This document shows, piece by piece, positions 3,956 through 12,096 of a stretch of DNA of 23,414 nt. The notes beneath the pieces are model-generated. The model saw only the letters and a program-made list of their open reading frames with translations, did not search any database and was not told the DNA's origin. The stretch spans positions 1 to 23,414 of IMG/VR virus record IMGVR_UViG_3300042992_002239; one strand, 5' to 3'. Positions within the stretch are counted from its first letter, which is position 1; each line of letters opens with the position of its first letter. A program made the translations under genes and the position numbers. The DNA comes from a virus.

Positions 3956-5599
3956 TTACGATTCACAAGATACACAATTTAAGATGTCGCGAACCAATTG
4001 TTGTGCTGGATTTGTCGATCGCTGATAGTAGAATGTTTTTATCCCCATTCGCCAACCCTCGATGATCAAGGTGTTGACGTCTTTGATCGATGCATCAGGA
4101 GCAATCAACAGGTTTAGTGACTGAGCTTGATCAATATACTTCTGACGTCCTGCTGCTTGTTGAATAATACTCATCGGTGCAATTTCTGAGAACGTTTTGA
4201 ATACGTCTCGCTCGAGTTGAGTCAGGAAATCAAGGTGCTGAACAGATCCGCCACGTTGAAGAATTGACATCCACACCTCTGGAGTATTTTTTTCATAGGT
4301 CTCTAAGATAGCAATGAGGTATGGGTTCTTATACGTGAATTTACCTTTTGCAAGATCTTTCGTAAAGTAGTTCGAAGCAAGTGGTTCAATCGAAGGAGAT
4401 ACTTGTCCAAGGATAAAACTCGAAGAAGTAGTTGGAGCAATAGCACAACGAGTTACATTTCTTATGCCATATCCGAGTAGTCCTTCAGGTTCACCATACT
4501 CAATGGCAAGTTCTTTAGTGGCTGCAAGAGACCTGTCATCGATGAACTTAGAGATCTTAATGGCCATCATATGTGCATCAAAAGATTCAAACGGAATCAT
4601 CTTCGATTGTAAATATGAATGCCAACCAAGTTGGCCTAGTCCAAGCGCTCTCCAACGAATAGCAAAGTTATACGCAGGTTCCATAAACTTCATGTCTTTG
4701 ATTTTTTCAATGTACTCTTCCAAAACCGCATCAAGGAAGAAGATCATCGTCTCTACCGCGTCAGTATGCATCCATTCTTCGAACGTAACACAGTTCATTG
4801 ATGCTAGGTTACAGACAAACGACTCATCTGCTGAAGAAGCGAGCGCTATTTCGGAACAAAGATTCGAAGAATAAATCTTGCGCTTCTTGTCCTTATAAGC
4901 CTGAGGTGCGTTATTGTTTACAGTGTCTGTGAAGAATAGATAAGGATATCCGGATTCCTTTCGCTTACGTAGGACACGTGCCCACAGCGTGCGTTTTTCT
5001 GCATCGCCATCAATCATAGCATTCATCCAGGCGTCGGTGATACAGATCCCAAGGGATAGGTTCTGTACTGAAGATCCGATTTCTCTGGCGTCGAGGAACT
5101 CGTAAATATCGGGGTGTTCGATGTCGAGGTAGACGGCGCAAGAGCCACGACGGACGTTCCCTTGACTAATAACATCCACCGCGGTTTCCAGTAGATTAGC
5201 ATAATGCACAGGACCATCAGCCTTTCCTCCAGATTTAATAACAGTTCCCCGAGGACGAAGTGCACCAAGATATGCTGATGTGCCAGCACCATGTTTAGTT
5301 TGCATACCGATTTCAGCATGCTTAACAAGGATAGATTCGATTGAATCCTCAATATAGACGTTGTTACACGAAATAGGAAGACCCTTTCTCGTGCCAAAGT
5401 TAGACCATACCGGCGAAGATAGCGAATAATATCCCTTGCTCATGTAATCATAGAACTTATCAGCAAAGCCGTCACGATCTAGAATACGTTCTGCGGTCTT
5501 TGCGATCTCGCGAACTCTTTCTTCTACGGTCATATTCCCATCTACATATCCGCGTGAGAGGAAGAGTCTCGAGTCTTCGTTTGCCCATTCAAACCCCAT
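3956..5599 (-). CDS. nrdA: ribonucleoside-diphosphate reductase, large subunit (class I)
   Basis: 547 aa with ATG 5599 after AAGGGAA. It reduces ribonucleoside diphosphates to deoxy forms in the cytoplasm, together with NrdB. Visible active-site elements are Cys78 in ISCNNVYI, the N246-x-C248-x-E250 set in NLCSE, Cys263 in FVCNLA, the tyrosine pair Y524-Y525 in the FYYQRS motif, and a C-terminal redox pair Cys542/Cys545 in CVSCES. PTTSSSFILGQVSPS is the conserved substrate loop. The protein lacks the N-terminal ATP-cone found in host NrdA, which explains the short length and suggests loss of dATP feedback inhibition, as is common for phage enzymes. No intein or intron interrupts it. It is the last gene of the nucleotide operon, 31 nt after nrdB. 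Confidence 0.96.
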   Translation of the reverse strand: MGFEWANEDSRLFLSRGYVDGNMTVEERVREIAKTAERILDRDGFADKFYDYMSKGYYSLSSPVWSNFGTRKGLPISCNNVYIEDSIESILVKHAEIGMQTKHGAGTSAYLGALRPRGTVIKSGGKADGPVHYANLLETAVDVISQGNVRRGSCAVYLDIEHPDIYEFLDAREIGSSVQNLSLGICITDAWMNAMIDGDAEKRTLWARVLRKRKESGYPYLFFTDTVNNNAPQAYKDKKRKIYSSNLCSEIALASSADESFVCNLASMNCVTFEEWMHTDAVETMIFFLDAVLEEYIEKIKDMKFMEPAYNFAIRWRALGLGQLGWHSYLQSKMIPFESFDAHMMAIKISKFIDDRSLAATKELAIEYGEPEGLLGYGIRNVTRCAIAPTTSSSFILGQVSPSIEPLASNYFTKDLAKGKFTYKNPYLIAILETYEKNTPEVWMSILQRGGSVQHLDFLTQLERDVFKTFSEIAPMSIIQQAAGRQKYIDQAQSLNLLIAPDASIKDVNTLIIEGWRMGIKTFYYQRSTNPAQQLVRDILNCVSCES

Positions 5600-5629
5600 A
5601 TGTAGTATTCCCTTTCTTATTCTTAATAT

Positions 5630-6604
5630 TCAAAACAAATCTTCAGATGTGATAGCAGTGCCCTTTGCATATTCAACGGGTCTCTTAGCAAAGAAGTCGG
5701 TCATGTTAGTACCATATAGTTCTACTTCAAACCATTCAGTTTCTTTTGCAAGTTCAGCATCATATATAATAGCAGAGCTCTCAAATCCAATTGCGTCGAT
5801 CGAATCCTTCATACGCTTTGCTATAAAGTTCTTCAGAATAGATGCGTTCAGACCTGGTTGTTCGTAACCGTTCATGATCCAATCAATAACCTTTGATTCA
5901 GCTTTCAGCGAATCAATGCATTCAGCTTCAATACGCTCCTGAAGTTCCTCATCAAAAAGCTCTGGATATTCTTCACGAAGTGTGTTGATGATCTTAATAC
6001 CTACTTGGGCATGAAGCATCTCTTCATTACGAGTGTATTGAACTTGTTGTGCGCAGTCTTTAAGAACTGCTTTGTTACGGTTGAAATGCATAATGATATA
6101 GAATTGGGAAAATAAGGAAACGTTTTCTACAAACAAGGTGAAAAGAGTAATCGCGTAAATATATTGCTTCTTATTATCGCCCCTGTAAGCTTTGTTAAGA
6201 TACTTGCGTAGATAATTAACTCTACCTTTAATCACTTCTTGATTCAAATTCTCTTCAAATACATGAGTAAGATGAAGCACATCAAGCAATTTTTCATATG
6301 CAAGATTATGAATTACCTCTGAATTTGCCATAGCAAAGCCAAGATCGCGAAGAGAGGGATGAGGAAGGTTTTTTCCCAGATCTGCCCAGAATGTTTTAAC
6401 CGCAACTTCAATTTGACCAATTGCTGACAATGTTTTAACTATAACTTCGCGTTCTTCATCTGTTAAATCTGTTTTAAATTGTGAGTAGTCAGATCTAAAA
6501 TTAAACTCGTCTGGAGTCCAAAAACCCTGCCAAATCGCGTCAATAAATTGCTTAGTCCATGGATAAAGATCTGGTTTACGTGAAATTTGTTCTTCGAATA
6601 GCAT
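5630..6604 (-). CDS. nrdB: ribonucleoside-diphosphate reductase, small subunit
   Basis: 324 aa starting at ATG 6604 (MLFEEQISRK) with AGAGGAA upstream; the frame continues open further upstream, but that part overlaps thyA. It forms the metal centre and tyrosyl radical used by NrdA. Likely metal ligands and radical residue are Glu66, Glu96, His99, Tyr103 (in SEVIHNLAY), Glu160 (FVENVSLF), and Glu195/His198 (RNEEMLH). By alignment to E. coli R2, position 66 holds Glu where Asp84 is usual. The length is closer to NrdF than to T4 NrdB (about 390 aa). It lies between thyA and nrdA in one operon. Confidence 0.95.
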   Translation of the reverse strand: MLFEEQISRKPDLYPWTKQFIDAIWQGFWTPDEFNFRSDYSQFKTDLTDEEREVIVKTLSAIGQIEVAVKTFWADLGKNLPHPSLRDLGFAMANSEVIHNLAYEKLLDVLHLTHVFEENLNQEVIKGRVNYLRKYLNKAYRGDNKKQYIYAITLFTLFVENVSLFSQFYIIMHFNRNKAVLKDCAQQVQYTRNEEMLHAQVGIKIINTLREEYPELFDEELQERIEAECIDSLKAESKVIDWIMNGYEQPGLNASILKNFIAKRMKDSIDAIGFESSAIIYDAELAKETEWFEVELYGTNMTDFFAKRPVEYAKGTAITSEDLF

Positions 6605-6620
6605 TGTTCCTCTTTTCTTT

Positions 6621-7487
6621 TTATACAGCCATTGTAGCTTTAAGTGAATCCATAGGATCATAATCTAAAAGCTCAAAGTCCGAAACACATAATTTCATTA
6701 TATCCTCAACAGCAAGTGAGGATATATTTGGCATACGTAGAGTCGGCAGTTTTCTTGGAGTTCGCTTTAGTTGTTCACGTACAACATCGACATGAGTAGT
6801 ATATATATGTGCGTCTCCGATCGAAACCACTAAATCGCCTACTTCTAAGGAATTTGCTTTTGCAAAAATATGTGTTAACAAAGCGTAACTAGCAATATTA
6901 AATGGCAACCCTAAAAATGTGTCAGATGAGCGGAGATAAAGTTGACAACTTAGCTTGCCATTCACCATACGAAACTGTGACATCATGTGGCATGGCGGGA
7001 GAGCCATTTGATCTATCTGTGCTGGATTAAACGCTGTAAGAATAATTCGCCTACTATCTGGATTTGTTCGTAGCTCTCGTGAAATGTTAGAAATCTGATC
7101 AACGCCTGAGCCATTGAAATTTCTCCATTGCGCGCCATAGACTGGACCAAGTTCTTTAGTGAATTCATTGTTGATATGTCCTAGAGCTTTACCCTGAGCA
7201 TTGGCATTAGCCGTCCAAATAGTTGTTTTGTTAATCAGGTTTACCCGATGACTTTCGTATGTGATTTCGGCCAGACGCCTCTCGTCAGTAGAACCTTCTA
7301 AAAACCACAATAGTTCACCAACAACTGCTTTCCATGCTAACCTTTTTGTAGTAACAGCAGGAAACCCATCATTTAGATTGAATCTTAATTGATAACCAAA
7401 TATGGATCGTGTTCCTACACCAGTCCTATCATTGCAATCGACACCATTATCTAAAACATGTGAGAGTAAATCGTGATATTGTTTCAA
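6621..7487 (-). CDS. thyA: thymidylate synthase
   Basis: 288 aa ThyA-type enzyme (td in T4) that converts dUMP to dTMP with methylene-tetrahydrofolate. The start is TTG 7487: the N-terminus MKQYHDLLSHVLDNG matches the usual ThyA start, GGAG is 6 nt upstream, and TTG overlaps the DHFR stop as TTGA. Landmarks are RTGVGT (21-26), ELLWFLEGSTD (58-68), GPVYGAQWR (114-122), the catalytic Cys166 in LPPCHMMSQF, and LRSSDTFLGLPFNIASY. The product dihydrofolate is recycled by the DHFR encoded directly upstream. No intron is present, unlike T4 td. Confidence 0.97.
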   Translation of the reverse strand: MKQYHDLLSHVLDNGVDCNDRTGVGTRSIFGYQLRFNLNDGFPAVTTKRLAWKAVVGELLWFLEGSTDERRLAEITYESHRVNLINKTTIWTANANAQGKALGHINNEFTKELGPVYGAQWRNFNGSGVDQISNISRELRTNPDSRRIILTAFNPAQIDQMALPPCHMMSQFRMVNGKLSCQLYLRSSDTFLGLPFNIASYALLTHIFAKANSLEVGDLVVSIGDAHIYTTHVDVVREQLKRTPRKLPTLRMPNISSLAVEDIMKLCVSDFELLDYDPMDSLKATMAV

Positions 7488-7984
7488 CCTCTACTCCAAA
7501 CGCTAAATGTGCACTCATCAGTCGACTTACTATTTAAGAGTGTGGTAAACGGTGTAATCAATTCTTTATCAATGAATTTGTTACAATCATAACGTTGTTT
7601 GAATTTTGTCAAATATAAGTTATGGCAATATGGAAGTGCTTGATCATAAATCTCAGCCCCGCCAATAACCCAAACTATTTTATTTGGATAGCTCATTTCA
7701 ATGGTTTGTAAAAGCTTTCCCATGTCACCGTAAGATATCATATCTGGTGACCCCTCGAGAATTTCAGGTGAATTAGTGATCACCACGTTAATGCGATCTG
7801 TTAGTGCTTTATTTTCAAGAGACATCCAGGTCTTTCTTCCCATGACAACTACGTGATGAATCGTATTTTCACGAAACCATTTCATGTCGTCATTAGACCT
7901 AGGCCAAGGTAAGGCGTTGTTTTTGCCGATACCATATTCGGTATCGCATGCAAGTATAGCGTTAATCGTCAAGTTTTTCTCCAT
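7484..7984 (-). CDS. frd: dihydrofolate reductase
   Basis: 166 aa. It reduces dihydrofolate to tetrahydrofolate with NADPH and supports ThyA. Signature elements are GIGKNNALPWP (18-28), the acid-containing DDMKWFR with catalytic Asp33, VVMGRKTWMSL (47-56), INVVIT, and IGGAEIYDQALP. ATG 7984 lies inside the end of the primase gene (16-nt overlap), and the stop overlaps the thyA TTG start. A fused, T4-like order of folate and thymidylate genes is thus kept in one operon. Confidence 0.95.
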   Translation of the reverse strand: MEKNLTINAILACDTEYGIGKNNALPWPRSNDDMKWFRENTIHHVVVMGRKTWMSLENKALTDRINVVITNSPEILEGSPDMISYGDMGKLLQTIEMSYPNKIVWVIGGAEIYDQALPYCHNLYLTKFKQRYDCNKFIDKELITPFTTLLNSKSTDECTFSVWSRG

Positions 7985-8997
7985 TCCGCAATGGCAAGTC
8001 TTCCGGCTAAACCAGTGTATGTGTTATCATTAATCGTCGCTTCAATGCTTGCAGAAGAATATCCGGCAAGTATCATATCGTTTATATCTTTTGTCTTTAA
8101 CATATTTTTTGGCCAAACACACACATTATAGCCTCGATCAATTAAAGATGTCATTCTATTTACAATATCTATATTACGTGGTTCATTATCAAAAACAAAC
8201 ACCGCATTATTCGTATTTTCTAAAGAAGAGGAACTGACATCTGCACCGGCCATGGCAATAGCATTTGAAAGAAACAACGAATCAATTGGACCTTCGAGGA
8301 CATAATATTTTGCCGTAAAGTCAATTTGATTTAATCCAAAAATCTTTGGTTTGTTTTCGTTAAGCATAATAGTGATATAACGTATACTATTTTTGTCAAA
8401 TGCTCTTCCTTGAAAGCCAAACACATCACCGTCCGCGTCGATAAATGGTAAAATTAATCTTGGTTTATCTAAGACAGTTATAGACAATTTATCGGGTATT
8501 AACGAATTAACATATGCATTAAACTTAGGCGCGTAATATATTCTATGATGTGTGTTAACTGGTATTTTTCGCTTATCAACATATCTCCGTGCTGGATGAT
8601 CAGCGTCTAATTGGCTAATTTTTTTGATCAATAGTAGAGGCGATCCGGCTTTTTTAAAAGAAGGTGTTGGTAGTATAAGTGCATCGAGGGGTGTTTGTTT
8701 TGGTTCTTTGTGTATAATATTTTCAAATTTAGAATCGATTATGTAATCATTATACAAAACAAAGTCAGTAAGCTTAAGGAAGCGCCACAAAGGATGTGAC
8801 TGACCACAATTAAAACAATGAAACATTGCTGTTTGGCCCTTTTCGATAAACCAACCGCGTGACAACGTCCGAGACTTCTTACTGTCCCCACATATCGGGC
8901 ATCTAAAGTTAGCTCGATATGGTGATGATTGCTTAACTTTATACTTATCTAAACGTGTGGACAATATACCACAATACTTTAGATCCACTAAATTCAT
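7969..8997 (-). CDS. 61: DNA primase, T4 gp61 type
   Basis: 342 aa with ATG 8997 and GGGATAG upstream. It makes RNA primers for the lagging strand and works with the gp41 helicase, whose gene is also in this window. Residues 33-64 carry a zinc-binding set CPIC (33-36) and CFNC (61-64), around the T4-like GWFIEKGQT. The TOPRIM core shows YYVLEGPIDSLF (Glu235) and VFDNEPR (Asp270), followed by KTKDINDM. The region FIDADGDVFGFQGRAF also matches gp61. It opens the operon that continues with DHFR, ThyA, NrdB and NrdA. Confidence 0.95.
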   Translation of the reverse strand: MNLVDLKYCGILSTRLDKYKVKQSSPYRANFRCPICGDSKKSRTLSRGWFIEKGQTAMFHCFNCGQSHPLWRFLKLTDFVLYNDYIIDSKFENIIHKEPKQTPLDALILPTPSFKKAGSPLLLIKKISQLDADHPARRYVDKRKIPVNTHHRIYYAPKFNAYVNSLIPDKLSITVLDKPRLILPFIDADGDVFGFQGRAFDKNSIRYITIMLNENKPKIFGLNQIDFTAKYYVLEGPIDSLFLSNAIAMAGADVSSSSLENTNNAVFVFDNEPRNIDIVNRMTSLIDRGYNVCVWPKNMLKTKDINDMILAGYSSASIEATINDNTYTGLAGRLAIAEWRKT

Positions 8998-9026
8998 GAA
9001 CTATCCCAAAATGCAAATTTGTATAG

Positions 9027-9065
9027 TGTATTATACACCTATTACGGGGATTGTACACCGTAATA
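9027..9065 (-). promoter_or_regulatory. hairpins and possible -10 element between lysis and replication operons
   Basis: TATTACGG (9040-9047) pairs with CCGTAATA (9058-9065), and GTGTATTATACAC (9027-9039) is a second inverted repeat directly beside it. The minus strand of the latter contains TATAAT preceded by TG, which may be an extended -10 for the primase operon. No clear -35 is seen. The first hairpin could end the lysis transcript, but no T-run follows. Confidence 0.45.
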
Positions 9066-9070
9066 TACGA

Positions 9071-9541
9071 TTATCCGATAAAAATTTCCCATGGAATTTG
9101 TGATAGAAGAAAGCCGACAATACCAGAAACACCGAGCACATACCACTTCCACTGTTCAAGCTTCGAGACCCTCTGATCGAGTGCCCTGTTAGAATCAGCT
9201 ATGTCCTTTAGCGCGGCTATGACTTCTTTATGATATTTTTCTCGTTCTTTATGATTATCATCTTTCATGTCACTTATTCTCCTATGCAACATGTCGACAT
9301 GTTTATCAAAGTCGGTTTTTCTTTCGTATATCGAAGACTTCAGACCATCTATTTGCTGATCATGATTCTGTAGTTTGTTTTCGTGAACTACAAGCATTTT
9401 TGTAATGCTATTTGATACGTCGGCCATTTTGTCAATTACGTCTTCTAACTTGTTTGAAAAGGCCTGCACAGTAATAATATCGCGCTTAATGATTTCTACA
9501 TCAGTTTTGATTGTATTTAGAATAGCATCATCAGGTGTCAT
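9071..9541 (-). CDS. coiled-coil protein with C-terminal membrane anchor, holin-associated candidate
   Basis: 156 aa, ATG 9541 with AAGGAA 7 nt upstream. Most of the protein is a long charged helical coiled coil (about residues 10-125, with runs such as KREDIADSNRAL-type heptads). One hydrophobic segment, WYVLGVSGIVGFLLSQIPW, lies at residues about 132-150. This matches the architecture of XhlA-type hemolysin or holin-associated proteins, and it closely recalls a DUF7201-type family in T4-like phages. Its position at the end of the endolysin-spanin cassette supports a role in lysis, but a holin function is inference. It has too few membrane spans for a classical class I holin. Confidence 0.65.
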   Translation of the reverse strand: MTPDDAILNTIKTDVEIIKRDIITVQAFSNKLEDVIDKMADVSNSITKMLVVHENKLQNHDQQIDGLKSSIYERKTDFDKHVDMLHRRISDMKDDNHKEREKYHKEVIAALKDIADSNRALDQRVSKLEQWKWYVLGVSGIVGFLLSQIPWEIFIG

Positions 9542-9569
9542 AGTCAGTTCCTTGTTAAGTAATATATCG

Positions 9570-9929
9570 TTAGTAAGATTTACGATATGTAGTAATAATT
9601 TCTTGTTGTTGTCTTATCATTCCAATAACATCGTTTTGATTCATCATTAAGTTTGTATACCCATCTGATGATAAACCATATATTACCGGTTCTTTACCTG
9701 CTTTTTGTAAATCAGTAACAGTGCTCTGATAATTTTCTTTAGTAATAACCATCCAATCGAGTTTTCGCATCTTTAAACTATCGACTTGAGGAACAATCGG
9801 AGGCAAAGGTTTTATTTGAACAGTCTTTACCTCAACTTGTTGATTGGGTATTATTTTGGGTGCACAACCACTAATTACTAGAGCGACTAGAATAGAACCA
9901 AGGACATTCAGAGTTGAATTCATTTGCAT
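9570..9929 (-). CDS. outer-membrane spanin (Rz1-like lipoprotein)
   Basis: About 119 aa from ATG 9929 (MQMNSTLNVL); AAAGG lies 6 nt upstream, while an ATG at 9953 has no such site. A signal sequence ends in the lipobox VISGC, so the mature protein starts with a lipid-modified cysteine in the outer membrane. A proline-rich stretch follows (IKPLPPIVPQ), as in other Rz1 proteins. The 5' end overlaps the inner-spanin gene in another frame, the classic Rz/Rz1 nesting. It would pair with the inner spanin to disrupt the outer membrane in the last step of lysis. Confidence 0.85.
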   Translation of the reverse strand: MQMNSTLNVLGSILVALVISGCAPKIIPNQQVEVKTVQIKPLPPIVPQVDSLKMRKLDWMVITKENYQSTVTDLQKAGKEPVIYGLSSDGYTNLMMNQNDVIGMIRQQQEIITTYRKSY

Positions 9930-10359
9930 TTTTAGCCTTTCTTTCAGCTTCATTTAGAGGTGCACCAGACAGCAGCTCAAAACATCTATTTATATTATTA
10001 CTTATTTGATTTACGATAACTTCTGTTGCTTCAACATTACCAGAGGATGCCTTTAAAGAATTCTCTAATTTATCATTAAGGTTCTGCTTTTCATCATTTA
10101 TTATTGCAAAAGTAGACTCTATTTTAAGAAATTCTTCTGCTCTCTTGATTTGTTGTTCTTGTAAATAATCAATAGTTTTTGTTTGAAGATTAAGAGCATC
10201 TTTATATGTTGAAACATCTGCAAGAAGACTAGCATTTTCAGCTAAAAGCTTTTCTTTTACATTTTCGTTGTGCTTAACATAAAAAACACCACTTACAGTA
10301 ATAGCTACTAGTATAATTCCGATGATAATGTAAACTGGGGTTTTGAATAACTTTAGCAT
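9871..10359 (-). CDS. inner-membrane spanin (Rz-like)
   Basis: 162 aa. ATG 10359 overlaps the endolysin stop as TAATG. An N-terminal membrane anchor (residues 9-27, VYIIIGIILVAITVSGVFY) is followed by a long periplasmic coiled coil to about residue 120. A C-terminal region with NRCFELLSGAPLNEAE and ECPW carries two cysteines. The last part overlaps the lipoprotein gene in a different frame. The gene order endolysin, inner spanin, outer spanin fits the lysis cassettes of phages of Gram-negative hosts. Confidence 0.85.
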   Translation of the reverse strand: MLKLFKTPVYIIIGIILVAITVSGVFYVKHNENVKEKLLAENASLLADVSTYKDALNLQTKTIDYLQEQQIKRAEEFLKIESTFAIINDEKQNLNDKLENSLKASSGNVEATEVIVNQISNNINRCFELLSGAPLNEAERKAKNANEFNSECPWFYSSRSSN

Positions 10360-11165
10360 TATTTTACCAATCTACTATATATTTCAGGAGTAACTATTCC
10401 AGTTATTTCTAAGTTATTGTCTGCTTGCCACTGACGAAGACTTATTTCTGTTCCAATTCCGAATATGCCATCGACTTCTACTCCAAGTGCCTTTTGAATT
10501 GCCTTTACCATTTCACCGGTATCGCGCCGTCTTATATCTTTTATACTAGGCTTTGCATTTGATGAAAGGACAGTTTTTGCAATCGAATATTTCTTTTTTC
10601 TATCAGCTAATCCGATTGTGCCGCCGTTAATAGCTTTTGTTAGTCCCACGATATCATCAGCATCTGCAAATCGATTTAGATTATTTGTTTTCCAAAACCA
10701 TGCAGCAGATTCGACTGCTCCTCTTTTTGTAGAACAATACTCTGTGGCTTCTTCAGCCGTAATACCAATAGCTTTTGCAAACTGTGTATAATTATCACGA
10801 CCCGTAAGCTGTTTGATTCCGCGACCCCTGAATTTCCAGCCATCACCTGATGCTTCATTACCGTTTCCCATACGATCTGCATAAACTTTGTTTGCTATAG
10901 CTTCTGGTTTTCGAGCATAGGCCTTTGTATTGTTGGTGTTAAACCGTGTTGGCCATGTTTTTATTAGGCCTTCGGCAGAATAGTTCAGATTTTCTTCGAT
11001 CGACTTAAAATCACCCGATTCATGTGCAGTTTGAGCAAGAAATCCTGCCAAGCGCAAAGGGGTATTAACACCGTACTTTGGTAATACTGTGTTTAATACT
11101 TCTAACCAAGCTGCTGTTTCTTTGTTGGTAGGGATAATCTTTTTTAATTGTTCAATTAATATCAT
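10359..11165 (-). CDS. endolysin, GH19 domain plus peptidoglycan-binding domain
   Basis: 268 aa, ATG 11165 with GGAG 10 nt upstream. The N-terminal 200 residues are a glycoside hydrolase family 19 (chitinase/lysozyme-like) domain. Glu49 in AQTAHESGDF and Glu58 in IEENLNYS are likely catalytic, and GRGIKQLTGRDNY (115-127) is typical of the family. The C-terminal 55 residues form a PG_binding_1 domain (IQKALGVEVDGIFGIGTE and LRQWQADNNL). It has no signal peptide, so export needs a holin. It cleaves the host cell wall at lysis. Confidence 0.93.
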   Translation of the reverse strand: MILIEQLKKIIPTNKETAAWLEVLNTVLPKYGVNTPLRLAGFLAQTAHESGDFKSIEENLNYSAEGLIKTWPTRFNTNNTKAYARKPEAIANKVYADRMGNGNEASGDGWKFRGRGIKQLTGRDNYTQFAKAIGITAEEATEYCSTKRGAVESAAWFWKTNNLNRFADADDIVGLTKAINGGTIGLADRKKKYSIAKTVLSSNAKPSIKDIRRRDTGEMVKAIQKALGVEVDGIFGIGTEISLRQWQADNNLEITGIVTPEIYSRLVK

Positions 11166-11679
11166 TAGTATTAATCTCCATATTTCTTTTCAGAATTTTT
11201 CTTTGTACTCGACGTGATACGCCGGGCTCACCCCTTGGTCCTACGCCTATTCCATCGATATTTCCAGAACCAGCATTATTCGCAATATCTTCTATCATTG
11301 ATTCAAATTTACTGTTGACATCATATGTTTCTTTGGTATAATGAATATAATGGTTTAATGATTCTTCTATGTATTCTTCTGTAATATAGTCGCCATTCAT
11401 TATAATTTGATCATGTTCTTTGATTAACCATAACGCTGCAGCATATGTTGCAATTCTGCTTTGGCCGCCTGGTACTTTTGCTAACAGTTTTTTGAGTTTA
11501 AGAATCATTAAGTCAAAGATACCAAATGCATCTCTTTCCTTAACTGTTTTTAAGTCCCTTCTTTTTTTAAGAAGATTGCCATCAGCATCGATTATTCCTT
11601 GCGCATATGCGGGCCAATCTTGAAAAGGCGTTGTAAGCCTTTTTAAGAATTGATAGACAAGGAATAAATCAATTATCAT
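11152..11679 (-). CDS. conserved T4-like phage protein, 175 aa
   Basis: ATG 11679, overlapping the upstream stop as ATGA. The sequence begins MIIDLFLVYQFLKRLTTPF, then shows GIIDADGNLLKKRRD, AFGIFDLMILKLKKLLAKVPGG and AAALWLIKE. These stretches recur in proteins of marine T4-like phages that I recall as conserved but functionally uncharacterised. The C-terminal tail is glycine-rich (GSGNIDGIGVGPRGEPG) and then basic. It sits between the virion-type genes and the endolysin; a structural or assembly role is possible but unproven. Confidence 0.72.
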   Translation of the reverse strand: MIIDLFLVYQFLKRLTTPFQDWPAYAQGIIDADGNLLKKRRDLKTVKERDAFGIFDLMILKLKKLLAKVPGGQSRIATYAAALWLIKEHDQIIMNGDYITEEYIEESLNHYIHYTKETYDVNSKFESMIEDIANNAGSGNIDGIGVGPRGEPGVSRRVQRKILKRNMEINTNDIN

Positions 11680-12059
11680 ATTTTTCTCAGTTCGTTAACT
11701 ACTACGTGATCTAAAGGAATATCAGAATTGATTATGATAGCATTTTCATAAACTACACGCTCTGGCATATAGTTTAAAAAAACTGCAAATGGTTTAACAT
11801 AAGCATGATATCCCTTTAATTTAAAGAAGAGCATATTTGTGGTATGCTCTCCAAAGCAATTGTATAGCACAATGATATGATTCAAAATGAGTCTAACCTT
11901 TAGATCACTTGGATTTTGTGATTCGTCGTATCTTTTAAGTAATCTTTTTAGATACTGAAATCTTTTTAATTCTTCATGAAATTCTTCGGTACTTGCCGAT
12001 TGCTTGAAATCATAAGATTTCGCAGCATAAAGCAAAAAGTTAGTTTCGTTTAATATCAT
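11676..12059 (-). CDS. conserved phage protein, DUF7207-like
   Basis: 127 aa with ATG 12059. The protein resembles a family common in T4-like phages, with an N-terminal MILNETNFLLYAAKSYD, a central FQYLKRLLKRYDES and LILNHIIVLYNCFGEHT, and a C-terminal IPLDHVVVNELRKI. The function is unknown. A ribosome-binding sequence AAAGGGAG lies far (about 28 nt) upstream, and the hairpin GAGTAA/TTACTC lies between it and the start, which might bring it closer. The gene is coupled by an ATGA overlap to the next one. Confidence 0.75.
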   Translation of the reverse strand: MILNETNFLLYAAKSYDFKQSASTEEFHEELKRFQYLKRLLKRYDESQNPSDLKVRLILNHIIVLYNCFGEHTTNMLFFKLKGYHAYVKPFAVFLNYMPERVVYENAIIINSDIPLDHVVVNELRKI

Positions 12060-12096
12060 ATCGTTTTATATGAGTAATATACTTACTCCCTTTAAA

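Noticed and set aside
4464-4874. A long plus-strand open frame inside nrdA
   Set aside because: It is opposite a strongly conserved gene and has no ribosome site or family resemblance; a shadow frame.
3956-7487. Possible intron or intein in nrdA, nrdB or thyA, common in T4-like phages
   Set aside because: All three frames run through uninterrupted with their conserved motifs in order.
9987-9994. An exact TATAAATA on the minus strand inside the inner-spanin gene
   Set aside because: It could feed the outer spanin, but it lies within coding sequence. In AT-rich DNA of this size a few exact matches are expected by chance (rough estimate about four on both strands).
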